Below are positions 1 to 8,965 of a stretch of 64,000 nt of DNA, piece by piece. The notes below the pieces were generated by a model that was not told the origin of the DNA, did no database searches, and saw only the letters and a list, made by a program, of their open reading frames with translations. Every line of letters begins with the position of its first letter. The first letter of the stretch is position 1. The translations under genes were made by a program, and so were the position numbers. This DNA comes from Limosilactobacillus sp. WILCCON 0051 (GTDB lineage Bacteria; Bacillota; Bacilli; Lactobacillales; Lactobacillaceae). Location of the stretch: positions 1,364,001-1,428,000 of the forward strand of contig NZ_CP154878.1 in the NCBI RefSeq assembly GCF_039955095.1, in the 5' to 3' direction.

Positions 1-249
1 TGGGCCGTTATTTTTGCCGTAGTCTGCGGAATTCTGGTCTATAGCATGCTGGCCTGGCTGTTTCGTTGGTATCGCAGCGCGGCCATGGTTGATCGTCCTT
101 CCAGTCGTTCGGCCCTGCTATATACGATCGTTATTATCTTGATTTTAATTGGGATCGTAAAATGGCATGACCACCGTACTGACCATCGCTTCGACTATGC
201 GCAGCCGCAGATCATCCAGATCGAATCGGCAGCTGCCAAAAAATCCTGA
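1..249 (+). CDS. C-terminal end of a membrane protein (partial, cut by window edge)
   Basis: The reading frame is already open at base 1 and ends at TGA 247-249, so this is the 3' end of a gene that starts before the window. Two hydrophobic stretches are visible, one at the very start and one around codons 39-58 (LLYTIVIILILIGIV), separated by a basic loop. A short polar tail follows. An internal ATG at 46 exists but has no ribosome binding site, so I take it as internal. The family cannot be told from 82 residues. A terminator follows directly. Confidence 0.6.
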   Translation, partial: WAVIFAVVCGILVYSMLAWLFRWYRSAAMVDRPSSRSALLYTIVIILILIGIVKWHDHRTDHRFDYAQPQIIQIESAAAKKS

Positions 250-253
250 TTAA

Positions 254-286
254 AAAGAGCCGGCAGTTTCTGCCGACTCTTTTTTA
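254..286 (+). terminator. Rho-independent terminator after the partial membrane protein gene
   Basis: AGAGCCGGCAG and TGCCGACTCT pair around a TTTC loop, followed by a T run. It lies a few bases after the stop codon. Confidence 0.8.
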
Positions 287-534
287 TTCCATTACTTAAT
301 TTTTCACCAGATGCAGCTGGTCGTTTGACTGGGCAATAACCATGCCTTGTCCAAAACAGCTGTGTTATTTTTAACCATCACGTTGATCAAGAGCCGACTG
401 AGTTAAGTTTCAGGCCCTGACTGCTTAATTTAGCCAGTTTACCAGCAAAATGGGTTTGCAAATGATCATTCAACAGCTATCATTTAATGCAAATCCAATC
501 TTCACATCATTTTATAATCAAAGAGGTGAAATGC

Positions 535-1359
535 ATGCCATCTTTTGATATTCGACCATACATCCAGCAAACGCCAGCCCAGGTCCGCCAAAAGATTCGT
601 ACTGGTCAAATCGACTTTCCCACTGCTGGCATGGCAGCCGGCTACGCGCAGGCCAATCTGGTAATTCTGCCGCAAATCTATGCTCGTGATTTTCGTGAAT
701 GGATCCGGCAAAATCCGCAAGCCTGCCCCTTATTAGAAACCATTGAACTAGCCCCACTGACCAAAACGATTGCCCGGCATGCCAATATCTGCACGGACAT
801 CCCGCGTTATCGAATCTATGAAAATGGCCGGTTTACCAAAGAAGCAACGGATGTCAGTGAGTACTGGCATCCTGATATGGTCGGTTTTTTAATCGGCTGC
901 TCATTTTCTTTTGAAGAAGCCCTGCTCAAAGCTGGCATCGAGATTCGGCATCTAACTGAAAAGCATAACGTCCCCATGTACAAAACTAGCGTAATGACCA
1001 ATCCCGTCGGCCGTTTCAAGGGTCCCATGGTGGTTTCAATGCGGCCCATGTCGCCGGCTAAAGCTCAGCTGGCCCGCCAGATTACGGCACAGATGCCAAA
1101 CGTTCACGGCGCGCCATTGCAGATCGGCAATCCCCAGGCAATCGGAATCGCTGACCTTGCTCATCCGGACTATGGCGATGCTGATTCAATCAAGCCTGGT
1201 GAGGTGCCGGTCTTTTGGCCATGCGGCGTTACTCCCCAGGCAGCCATTGAAAACGCTGGCCTCCCATTAGTAATTACTCACGCGCCGGGGCACATGTTTA
1301 TTACCGATGTCAAGAATGCTGATCTCAATGCGTACCTTGACGCGCATCAGCCAAAATAG
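535..1359 (+). CDS. DUF1445 family putative hydro-lyase (D-glutamate cyclase-like)
   Basis: About 274 residues, the usual length of the DUF1445/YcsI family of putative hydro-lyases; the family is related to mitochondrial D-glutamate cyclase. Family-typical stretches are visible: PxxVRxxIRxG near the N-terminus, the AxGYxQANLVILP segment, a central GFLIGCSFSFEEAL motif, and the C-terminal THAPGHMFITD segment with its conserved His. The frame opens at 487, but I chose the ATG at 535 because AAGAGGTGA (521-529) sits at correct spacing and the homologous part starts there. It stands alone between two terminators, so its context gives no substrate. Confidence 0.8.
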   Translation: MPSFDIRPYIQQTPAQVRQKIRTGQIDFPTAGMAAGYAQANLVILPQIYARDFREWIRQNPQACPLLETIELAPLTKTIARHANICTDIPRYRIYENGRFTKEATDVSEYWHPDMVGFLIGCSFSFEEALLKAGIEIRHLTEKHNVPMYKTSVMTNPVGRFKGPMVVSMRPMSPAKAQLARQITAQMPNVHGAPLQIGNPQAIGIADLAHPDYGDADSIKPGEVPVFWPCGVTPQAAIENAGLPLVITHAPGHMFITDVKNADLNAYLDAHQPK

Positions 1360-1410
1360 CCCAAAGCAGCGGATTGGCATCCAATCAAATGCCAGCAGCT
1401 GACCAAATCA

Positions 1411-1452
1411 AAAATGCACTGCCGCGAAAAGTTCAAGCCAGTGCATTTTTTG
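1411..1452. terminator. Bidirectional terminator between convergent genes
   Basis: AAATGCACTG pairs with CAGTGCATTT around a loop of about 17 bases. There is an A run on the left and a T run on the right, so it can serve both the hydro-lyase gene and the leftward helicase gene. Confidence 0.7.
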
Positions 1453-1459
1453 ATTAAAA

Positions 1460-4420
1460 CTAGTCAATCAGCGAGTGATAGCGCGTATAAGAAACTGGCT
1501 GATCAAGCTCCAGATTCATTGAAACGATCGGCTTGCCATCATGCTGCTCTTGACGGGCTGATCCCGGCATATAGCGACACGTGCCTAAATAGTAAAAGGT
1601 CTTGTCGTCATCAGCATCTGATTTTTTGACAAAGAGTGCCAGCTGCCGCTTGCCATCCATAAACTTCTTGACATCAGGACTGTCCAGGCGCCGCTTGCCC
1701 TTAGAAAAGTAGTGCATGACGTGATCGTTTAAAAATTGATCCTCATACTGAATCGAGCGGCTGATGTTTTTAGCCTTATGGTAAGTAACAAAAATCACGC
1801 CATCATGCTCATTAAAAAAGTAGCCGCCAATATTTTGCGCAGTTGTATTGACCGCATTGTTGACCAGGCGCATGACGTCTTTGCGCGTGTACTTCTCACC
1901 CAGCGTAAACCGCTGATCCGCTTGGTAGCGTTTGGCCCGCAAAAGCCCGGTCTTGATGCCATCTTGCCAAAGGCGGCTGAACCACGCATCGTTTTTTAGC
2001 GAATCGCGCAGCTCATCATTTAGCCGATAGTTCCGCGCTGTCTGATCAAAAATCACGATTGGGCGGCCGCCATAATCAGCACGAGACGGCGCGGCATTCT
2101 TATTGTAAAAGGTTAGATCCAAAACGCGCCGCATCGAAGCCAGCGTTGCCTCATCAACCAGACAGCCGGCCTCTTTTAGCTGCTGCATAAGCTCTTTTTC
2201 CGTAACCGTCGTCTGACTCAGCAAGTCATCCAATAAGATCAGCTCGTGACGCCGCTTGCCATTTAACAGTTCCGCGTCCAAGAAGGTCAGCAGGCGATTT
2301 TCATAATCACTGATCTCAACCGGTTCTTTTTCGCCAATCAAAAACTGCGCGTAGTTCTTCTTTTTATTGGCCAAAATCTCGGGATCAATCGAATCGGCAG
2401 TCATAAAGTCAAGCAAGCGCGGCACGCGGCCAACGCGATATTTCATGTTTTGGTAGACGGTCCTTAGTTTGCGCATGTCATCCAGCTTCACCTGACGCAG
2501 CGACTGATAGATCCGTTCCTTGGCAATCTCATCAAACGCAATCGTTGACAGACCAATCGTCGGCTCAATCTCAACGGTTTCCCGCGCGCTGTCTTTGGAG
2601 TATGAGGCATCCCCCGTCAAGGCAATCGGGATCATGTAGCTATTCTTATAGTTGCCGATAAAGTCAAGCACCTCAACGTAGTCCTTATCCTTAGCCTTCC
2701 GCAGACCACGACCCAGCTGCTGGACGTAGACGATGCTGGAATTGGTGCTGCGCAGAAAAACGACTTGATTGACGCATGGAATATCGATACCCTCGTTAAA
2801 AAGATCGACCGTGACGATATACTCGATCTGACCGCTTTCCAGTTCCTTGACCACCTGCTGCCGAACGCTCATTGAATCCGCACCGGCCAGGGCCTTAGCT
2901 GGATGATGCTGCCTGGTCAATTCTGCTGCCAGCTGATTGGCCTCCTGCACCGTCGCACAAAAGATCAAGCCATGCAGTTTGGAACCCGAATAGCCATAGT
3001 ATTCTGTCTGCTGCAGAATATAGCGCACCCGTTCCGCGCTGGTCAGATGCTCGATTGCCTGAACCTCTTTTTTATGATGGCTGGCGGCATTTTGATAGCT
3101 GGCAATCTCATCATTGACCTTGGTATCGGCAAACTGATAGTCACTGATGCCGACATAATGAAACGGACACAGCATGTCGGCTTCCAAGGCCTGCTGCAGT
3201 CTGATCTCATAGGCAACGTTATAGTCGAACAGCTCAAAGATACTGAAATCGTCATTCCGTTCTGGGGTAGCCGTCATCCCGAGATAAAATTTAGGCTTGA
3301 AATAATGCATGATCTTTTGATAGGATCTGGCACCAGCATGATGAACCTCATCAACCAGAATATAGTCAAACTCGGTCGGCGAAAACTCCTGTAGACGTGC
3401 ATCGTCCTGCAGTGTCTGAACCGTGGCAAACAGGTACTTGGCATCTTTTTCATGCGCATTGCCCGTGTACAGACCATAGTCATGCTTTGATCCGCCAATT
3501 ACTTTTTGAAAGCTGCGAGCCGATTTACGCAGAATTTCTTCACGATGGGCTAAAAACAGCATCCGCTTTGGCTTGGCACTGCGCACGTCAAACGCTCCCA
3601 GATAGGTCTTGCCCGTCCCCGTTGCTGAAATCACCAGGCCACGATCCTTGCCGGCTTCACGCAGCTGAGCAATCTGTGCCAGGGCATCTTTTTGCATCTG
3701 ATTAGGTTCGATTCGCTCATCATTAATCTCTGGCTGACCATTTTTAACCATCTTCGCTACGGTCTGCGCCGCTTGATGATTCTTTTGATAAATCAGCTGG
3801 TACTGCGCAATCCACTGGTTGGTCAATGGCTGCGCGTTTCGCCATTCATCCTCGATATTTTCACTGACTTGCCGCGTAATGTCGCCATTGTTCAGCGAGT
3901 TGACCTGCAGACTCCACTCATAGTTGCGCATCAAGGCGTTCTCAGTCAGATTGGCGCTGCCGATGATGATCGTCTGATAGCCGTCGTGTTGAAAAATATA
4001 GCCCTTTTGATGAAACCCATCCACCTTGGCAATCCTAACCGTCAAGCCTGGAATCTTGAGCAGCTCATTAAAGGCCTTGGGTTGATTGAAGTACAGATAG
4101 TCAGAAGTCAATAAGCGGCCCTGTACGCCATGATCAGCCAGCTGTTTGAAGACCGGCTTTAAGCATGAGATCATTGCGTCCGTCACAAAAGCCACCGCGA
4201 AGATATAGCTGCGACAAGTCTGCAGTTCATGACGCAGCTGGTTCCAGATCTGGTTACCCGCTTGATTGGTCAGCAGTTTGGGGCCAAGATCGCCAACCGT
4301 GGCAAATTCGTCTTGATCGACATAGCCGTTTAAAAGCGAGCCATGGATTTCTTCTACCAGCTGATCGTTATCGCCTGATCGCAAGCGTTTTAAAATCTGA
4401 TCGTAGTCAACGCCAGCCAT
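1460..4420 (-). CDS. PLD nuclease-like / SF2 helicase / DUF3427 fusion protein
   Basis: 986 residues. An N-terminal phospholipase D-like domain carries one HKD-type motif (HQK at about 137-139, GSANLTENAL at about 154-163). A superfamily 2 helicase core follows, with Walker A SATGTGKT (265-272), DEVHH (357-361), GMTATPER (381-388) and a later QQLGRGLRK motif VI. The long C-terminal part matches the DUF3427 type seen in this family. Such proteins are annotated as DEAD/DEAH helicases and are probably involved in DNA repair or defence; the substrate is not known to me. A Nudix gene lies two bases upstream on the same strand, so the two are probably co-expressed. No methylase or restriction partner is present. 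Confidence 0.85.
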   Translation of the reverse strand: MAGVDYDQILKRLRSGDNDQLVEEIHGSLLNGYVDQDEFATVGDLGPKLLTNQAGNQIWNQLRHELQTCRSYIFAVAFVTDAMISCLKPVFKQLADHGVQGRLLTSDYLYFNQPKAFNELLKIPGLTVRIAKVDGFHQKGYIFQHDGYQTIIIGSANLTENALMRNYEWSLQVNSLNNGDITRQVSENIEDEWRNAQPLTNQWIAQYQLIYQKNHQAAQTVAKMVKNGQPEINDERIEPNQMQKDALAQIAQLREAGKDRGLVISATGTGKTYLGAFDVRSAKPKRMLFLAHREEILRKSARSFQKVIGGSKHDYGLYTGNAHEKDAKYLFATVQTLQDDARLQEFSPTEFDYILVDEVHHAGARSYQKIMHYFKPKFYLGMTATPERNDDFSIFELFDYNVAYEIRLQQALEADMLCPFHYVGISDYQFADTKVNDEIASYQNAASHHKKEVQAIEHLTSAERVRYILQQTEYYGYSGSKLHGLIFCATVQEANQLAAELTRQHHPAKALAGADSMSVRQQVVKELESGQIEYIVTVDLFNEGIDIPCVNQVVFLRSTNSSIVYVQQLGRGLRKAKDKDYVEVLDFIGNYKNSYMIPIALTGDASYSKDSARETVEIEPTIGLSTIAFDEIAKERIYQSLRQVKLDDMRKLRTVYQNMKYRVGRVPRLLDFMTADSIDPEILANKKKNYAQFLIGEKEPVEISDYENRLLTFLDAELLNGKRRHELILLDDLLSQTTVTEKELMQQLKEAGCLVDEATLASMRRVLDLTFYNKNAAPSRADYGGRPIVIFDQTARNYRLNDELRDSLKNDAWFSRLWQDGIKTGLLRAKRYQADQRFTLGEKYTRKDVMRLVNNAVNTTAQNIGGYFFNEHDGVIFVTYHKAKNISRSIQYEDQFLNDHVMHYFSKGKRRLDSPDVKKFMDGKRQLALFVKKSDADDDKTFYYLGTCRYMPGSARQEQHDGKPIVSMNLELDQPVSYTRYHSLID

Positions 4421-4422
4421 GG

Positions 4423-4839
4423 TTAAAACGCCGCCTTTCCCAGATCAGCCTGGGCAATGGCTTTGGCAATCGGCAAGTCGGCATCGGCCCAGTGCAGCTG
4501 CATCAGTTCTGATTGATCGCACCATTTGACCTGACTATGAGCAATCAGATCAAAATGATGCGTGTCCAGTTTGGCATAATAAACCGTAAGATGAATCTCG
4601 CCAAAATCATATTGCTTGATGGCAGTTGGCGCGGCCTGGCTGCCGACTTCGATCTGATCATTGAATTCTTCTCTTAGTTCGCGCTTTAAGGCTGTCTTGG
4701 GATCTTCGCCCGGCTCAATCTTGCCTCCGGGAAACTCCCATAACGCGCCTAAAATCCGATCATCGCTGCGCTTGCTTGCTAAAATCTGGTGCTGCTCATT
4801 TAAGATGGCTGCCCCAACAACATTTATTTTTTTGGTCAT
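4423..4839 (-). CDS. Nudix hydrolase, MutT / 8-oxo-dGTP diphosphatase type
   Basis: 138 residues from the ATG at 4839. The Nudix box is complete in its catalytic part: GGKIEPGE...RELREE, with the final Gly of the signature replaced (EEFND). The start of the protein (TKKINVVGAAIL) is typical of MutT-like nucleotide-pool sanitising enzymes. A further in-frame ATG at 4920 would add 27 non-homologous residues. I prefer 4839 because AAAGGA precedes it and the conserved fold begins there. The stop lies two bases before the helicase start, so the two genes form an operon. Confidence 0.8.
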   Translation of the reverse strand: MTKKINVVGAAILNEQHQILASKRSDDRILGALWEFPGGKIEPGEDPKTALKRELREEFNDQIEVGSQAAPTAIKQYDFGEIHLTVYYAKLDTHHFDLIAHSQVKWCDQSELMQLHWADADLPIAKAIAQADLGKAAF

Positions 4840-4970
4840 GTTTACTGATTCCTTTTTGCATAGATTAATTTCATTATAAAGCGCGCCAATATAATGATCC
4901 AGCGACTTTTTATTCTTCATTTAGAAAGCGCTTGTATTAAAATGAAATTAAAAAATTATCAGAATTAAAC

Positions 4971-4999
4971 TTGCTATTCTTTTTTTTCGGTGATATATT
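4971..4999 (+). promoter_or_regulatory. Promoter of the Tyr T-box transcript
   Basis: TTGCTA at 4971-4976 and TATATT at 4994-4999 are separated by 17 bases and lie just upstream of the T-box leader. This is a good sigma-A type match by eye. Confidence 0.55.
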
Positions 5000-5011
5000 A
5001 ATGCCAATGAA

Positions 5012-5245
5012 ATTTACGAGTGGTCGTCAAGTAGAGCTGCACCTCAGCGTTCAGAAAACCGGTGGTCGATGCGAACCGGACAGGGTGTCTGCTGCGAAAT
5101 ACCCGACAAAATAAGCCCGTACGGATTGGGCCGGTACCGTTAGCAACTGGCAAGAGTGAAAAGCTGTCGTTGACTCTTTTCAGTTGGGTGGTACCACGTT
5201 TAGGCGTCCCGATTAGATTTAATCTAGTCGGAGCGCCTTTTTATT
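5012..5245 (+). promoter_or_regulatory. T-box riboswitch, specifier UAC (tyrosine)
   Basis: The leader shows the AGTA motif (5030-5033) opposite GAAA (5096-5099) in Stem I. The triplet TAC (5100-5102) follows in the specifier position. The same CGAA-A-codon pattern holds in the Asn T-box elsewhere in this window, where it reads AAC. The T-box proper, TTGGGTGGTACCACG (5184-5198), precedes a terminator (GGCGTCCCGATT paired with AGTCGGAGCGCC, then T run, 5203-5242). Uncharged tRNA-Tyr is therefore predicted to allow read-through into the NhaC-family gene. Confidence is high for a T-box and good for the tyrosine specifier. Confidence 0.88.
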
Positions 5246-5266
5246 TGCTCGAGGGGGAGAAAAATT

Positions 5267-5311
5267 ATGAAACGATATTATAGTCATTATCTACAATCCA
5301 AATGCCGTTAA
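5267..5311 (+). CDS. Short tyrosine-rich leader ORF (14 codons)
   Basis: An ATG at 5267 with a strong Shine-Dalgarno (GAGGGGGAG, 5251-5259) opens a 14-codon frame with Tyr at positions 4, 5 and 8, ending at TAA 5309-5311. It lies between the T-box terminator and the transporter start, 33 bases before it. This is a direct reading of sequence; whether it is translated is unproven. Three Tyr codons directly behind a Tyr T-box suggest a second, translation-level sensor. Confidence 0.45.
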   Translation: MKRYYSHYLQSKCR

Positions 5312-5344
5312 ATAAATCAGCTTAAAACATGAGGTGTCGATAAT

Positions 5345-6730
5345 ATGACTAAGAAAATTGAATTTAAAGAATCTGTTGCAATCCTGTTGATCATGCTGGT
5401 TATCTTGGGCAGTGGCGTAATTGGCTTCGGTCTTTCGCCACAGGTACCGGTTTTGACCGTGATCGCGTTCCTGGTCTTCTGGCTGGCCCTGCGCCACGTA
5501 TCTTGGGATGACATTATGAAAGGAATTACCAAGGGGATCTCCACTGCCATCATTCCCATCTTTATCTTTATTCTGATTGGGACTTTGATTGCCGTTTGGA
5601 TTCAAGCTGGGATCATCCCTTCACTGATGGTCCTAGGTTTTCATTTAATCAGTGCCCGTTTCTTCGTGCCATCCGTCTTCATTGTCTGCTCACTGGTCGG
5701 CTTGGCAATCGGTTCTGGATTCACCACCGTTTCGACCGTGGGAATCGCCCTGTTTGGGATGGGATCAACTTTAGGCGTTAACCCAGCTTTAACGGCAGGG
5801 GCCATTATCTCCGGTGCCGTTTTTGGTGATAAGATGTCGCCGCTTTCTGATTCGACCAACCTGGCCTCGGCCGTTGCTGAAGACGACCTGTTTGATCACA
5901 TTAACAATATGATGTGGTCCACCATCCCCGCTTTCTTGGTTTCTTTGATCGTCTTTTTCTTCTTGGGCCAAAGCAATAAGGGAACGTCACTTGCCAGCAT
6001 CGCTTCAGTCAGTTCCACATTAACCAAACACTTTGCCGTTTCCTGGTGGGCGGCCTTGCCAATCGTTTTGATGTTTATCTGCGCCTGGAAAAAGATGCCG
6101 GCCATTCCTACCCTGTTTTTAAACATCATCGTTTCAACCGTGATGATCTTTATCAACAATCCACAGCTGGGTGTCGCTAAATTTGCCACCCTGATCGAAA
6201 GCGGCTTTGTCTCCAAGACCGGTAACAAGGCCGTCGATGCACTGCTGACCCGGGGCGGCATCTCCAGCATGATGGGGACCGTTTCTCTGATTATCATGAC
6301 CTTGGCCCTTGGTGGGATTCTGATGCACATGGGAATCATTGAAAGCGCCATGAAGCCTTTAGTAGCTAAATTAAACAAACCAGGCCGTCTGATCACGGCA
6401 ACGATCTTTGCGGGAATCGGCGTCAACCTGTTCGTCGGCGAGCAGTACCTTTCCGTCATCCTGCCTGGGAATGCCTTCAAGCCAGCCTTTAAGCGCATTG
6501 GTCTTTCCCCGTTGGCATTGAGTCGAACGCTGGAAGACGGGGGCAGCGTCATCAACTACCTGATTCCTTGGGGCGTGGCCGGTTCATTCGTTGCCTCTGC
6601 CCTGGGTGTCCCGGTATTGGAATTCCTGCCATTTACCCTGTTTAGTCTGTTGTCGCCACTTTTCTCAATCTTGAGCGGTTTTTCAGGTATCGGTCTCAAA
6701 TGGCAGCCTGGTCACGGACCAAAAGCATAA
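5345..6730 (+). CDS. NhaC-family transporter, predicted tyrosine transporter
   Basis: 461 residues with about 11-12 membrane segments. The sequence is of the NhaC Na+/H+ antiporter family, with the typical GSGFTTVSTVGIALFGMG and GDKMSPLSDSTNLA motifs. Family annotation alone says Na+/H+ antiporter. The upstream T-box reads Tyr, and NhaC-type genes under Tyr T-boxes have been proposed in comparative genomics as tyrosine transporters. I therefore infer tyrosine uptake, probably cation-coupled. The start ATG is preceded by GAGGTG. The gene is monocistronic, bounded by a terminator. Confidence 0.85.
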   Translation: MTKKIEFKESVAILLIMLVILGSGVIGFGLSPQVPVLTVIAFLVFWLALRHVSWDDIMKGITKGISTAIIPIFIFILIGTLIAVWIQAGIIPSLMVLGFHLISARFFVPSVFIVCSLVGLAIGSGFTTVSTVGIALFGMGSTLGVNPALTAGAIISGAVFGDKMSPLSDSTNLASAVAEDDLFDHINNMMWSTIPAFLVSLIVFFFLGQSNKGTSLASIASVSSTLTKHFAVSWWAALPIVLMFICAWKKMPAIPTLFLNIIVSTVMIFINNPQLGVAKFATLIESGFVSKTGNKAVDALLTRGGISSMMGTVSLIIMTLALGGILMHMGIIESAMKPLVAKLNKPGRLITATIFAGIGVNLFVGEQYLSVILPGNAFKPAFKRIGLSPLALSRTLEDGGSVINYLIPWGVAGSFVASALGVPVLEFLPFTLFSLLSPLFSILSGFSGIGLKWQPGHGPKA

Positions 6731-6741
6731 TAAATATGAAG

Positions 6742-6780
6742 AAAACTGCCGAGTTGATAATCAGCCCGGCAGTTTTTTAT
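6742..6780. terminator. Terminator after the NhaC-family gene, possibly bidirectional
   Basis: AACTGCCGAGTTGAT pairs with ATCAGCCCGGCAGTT, followed by a run of six T. The opposite strand also ends in T-rich sequence and may help the convergent aldehyde dehydrogenase gene. Confidence 0.75.
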
Positions 6781-6878
6781 TGAGAGCACCAGGTCAAGAT
6801 GACTTGATGCCTACATATATATTGGAGGATTCTTGCAATCTGCCATTTTTTTACTTTAATGGCCAGCTCGATTAAATC

Positions 6879-8297
6879 CTAGACAAAACCGCCAATCGTA
6901 TGGTTAAGATCGATCTTGTCGTATGGATTGCGCATAATCATCTGCTCATTGGCAAACGCCAGAATCCCGGCCCGACCTAGTTCACGACCATAGCCGGAAT
7001 TCTTGACCCCACCAAACTGCAATTCAGGAATCGAGCCCCGGAAGTTGTTGCAGTAAACGGCACCGGTCTCAATCTTGGATGCCACTTCGGCTGCGTGCTT
7101 GGAATGACCGGCAAAGACTTGTCCACCCAAGCCATAGTGCGAGTCGTTGGCCAGCTTGATGGCTTCTTCTTCGTCAGCCACCTTGTAGACAACCCCGACT
7201 GGACCAAAGAATTCTTGGTAGTAGGCTGGATTGTCGCGGGTAACGTCGGTCAGGATCACAGCCGGCATCCAGAAACCGTTTGGCGTTGGCGTCGGCGCGT
7301 CAAGATTACCATAAGCCAGAGTAGCCCCATGTGCGATGGCGTCTTTAACCTGCTGGTGCAGATCATCAGCCGCGCTCTTAGAACTTAGCGGTGCCAAGGT
7401 CGTCTTAGGGTTCATCGGGTCGCCCATCTTAGCCTTGCTGAATTCTTCTTTCAGCATTTCCAGGAACCGGTCGTAGTTCTTTTCCGTAACGATAAACCGC
7501 TTAGCTGAGGTACATTCTTGGCCAGCATTGAACAGCCGGGCCATGTAGAGAATCTTCTTGATGTCATCCAGGTCAGCATCATCCAAAACAATAAACGGAT
7601 CCGAGCCGCCCAGCTCCATCGTGCTCTTCTTCAAATACTTACCGGCTTCAGCAGCAATCTTTTGTCCCGCTCGTTCAGACCCAGTCAAGGCAACCCCGCT
7701 GACTCGTGGATCGGCAATGATTTTTTCAATCTGATCATAGGTAACGAACAGGTTAACCAGAGATCCTTCCGGCGCGCCAGCTTCCAAGGTGTACTTTTCC
7801 AACAGTGAAGCCGTGGTCGGAACAGAGCTGGCCTGCTTGAACATAACTGGGTTGCCCAGCATAAAGTTAGGCGCAAACACGCGCATGACTTGGTAATATG
7901 GGAAGTTCCAGGGCTCAACCGCCATGATGACCCCCGTTGAATGGTATTCGTAGTGTGCGTCACCCATGATCGTGTAGACGCGCTGTGGCCGCAGCAAGTC
8001 CTTGGCATTATCGGCATACCAGTTGGCAATCATTGCTGACAGAGCAACTTCAGCTTTTGCCTCGCCAAAAAGCTTCCCCATGTCTTGAACCATTGCTTTT
8101 GCCAGTTCATCTTGATGCTTCATCAAATTGTCCGCAACTGCGTGAAGGATCTCGGCCCGGCCGTCGAGTGGTTGATTGCGCCATTCGTGGTACAGAGCAT
8201 CGGCTTTTTGCAGCTTGTCTTCCACGTATTCATCACTCTGATTTTCATAAGTCTTTTTCAATTCGCCCGTATATGGGTAGATTGATTGATAAGCCAT
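6879..8297 (-). CDS. NAD(P)-dependent aldehyde dehydrogenase (succinate-semialdehyde dehydrogenase type)
   Basis: 472 residues from the ATG at 8297, preceded by AAAGGGG. The aldehyde dehydrogenase fold is clear: the general base Glu in MELGGSDPFIV and the catalytic Cys in FNAGQECTSAKRF. The C-terminal FGGVKNSGYGRELG motif is typical of the GabD/SSADH class. Substrate is not certain: lactobacillar members oxidise various short aldehydes. The frame continues upstream to 8327 but without a ribosome binding site. A cre-like site lies between a promoter-like region and the gene, so carbon catabolite control is likely. Confidence 0.85.
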   Translation of the reverse strand: MAYQSIYPYTGELKKTYENQSDEYVEDKLQKADALYHEWRNQPLDGRAEILHAVADNLMKHQDELAKAMVQDMGKLFGEAKAEVALSAMIANWYADNAKDLLRPQRVYTIMGDAHYEYHSTGVIMAVEPWNFPYYQVMRVFAPNFMLGNPVMFKQASSVPTTASLLEKYTLEAGAPEGSLVNLFVTYDQIEKIIADPRVSGVALTGSERAGQKIAAEAGKYLKKSTMELGGSDPFIVLDDADLDDIKKILYMARLFNAGQECTSAKRFIVTEKNYDRFLEMLKEEFSKAKMGDPMNPKTTLAPLSSKSAADDLHQQVKDAIAHGATLAYGNLDAPTPTPNGFWMPAVILTDVTRDNPAYYQEFFGPVGVVYKVADEEEAIKLANDSHYGLGGQVFAGHSKHAAEVASKIETGAVYCNNFRGSIPELQFGGVKNSGYGRELGRAGILAFANEQMIMRNPYDKIDLNHTIGGFV

Positions 8298-8358
8298 TAT
8301 TGAAAATACCCCTTTCTTTAGCAGCATTGAACTTGATAAACGATTATGCGTCTGGCTT

Positions 8359-8372
8359 TGAAATCGTTTACG
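8359..8372. promoter_or_regulatory. Candidate cre (CcpA) site upstream of the aldehyde dehydrogenase gene
   Basis: TGAAATCGTTTACG fits the cre consensus TGWAANCGNTNWCA except for the last base. It lies about 60-75 bases before the start codon, downstream of a TAAAAT -10 candidate, where CcpA would block elongation. Confidence 0.45.
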
Positions 8373-8965
8373 ACTCTATTTTAGTCAGAAAATTAAAAAT
8401 GTCACGTATTAGCGATGATTTAATCAAATTTTGTCCTGATATCAGAGCACTGTTTAGCCCAAAAACATTGATGTAATGGGATTCTATAAGTTTTAATTTT
8501 TATTTTTAATCAAATGATCATTTGTTCATAAATTCACATCAATTACGATTAGCAGTAAAGGTCAAAATTAATCCCGATCCATTTAATGATATTGACACCA
8601 TTATTAGCCGTTGTTTGCCTACTAGATTTAATGCGAATCATTATTGCCTAACATTTTTAATGCCGAGAATGATTATTATCACCGCATGAAGCCAGTTTTG
8701 GGTCAACCACCAACTGCTGTCGTAAAAGTTAAGCTGCATCTTTCAGCTGACGATCCAGTCGCAATGATTAGACGATTAAATCTTAGCTAAAAAAGTTTCT
8801 CGAAATATCTCATAATGACATCAACCACCCGCTGATTCGTCAAGCTCGCAAGCATGTTGTGTCAAATGCCATAACTCAAATCAATGAAAGTCATGCGATT
8901 CATTGATTTAATAGTGCATCACAAGGAGCATTAGCCAAACAGCCATGGAAGAATGAGCCGATCGT

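Noticed and set aside
5345..6730. Simple Na+/H+ antiporter function for the NhaC-family protein
   Set aside because: Family name alone would suggest this, but the Tyr T-box argues for amino acid transport. I keep the family and change the predicted substrate.
7985..8476. Plus-strand 163-codon frame across the aldehyde dehydrogenase start
   Set aside because: It lies mostly antisense to the dehydrogenase gene, has no ribosome binding site and no recognisable sequence; it would also run through the promoter and cre region.
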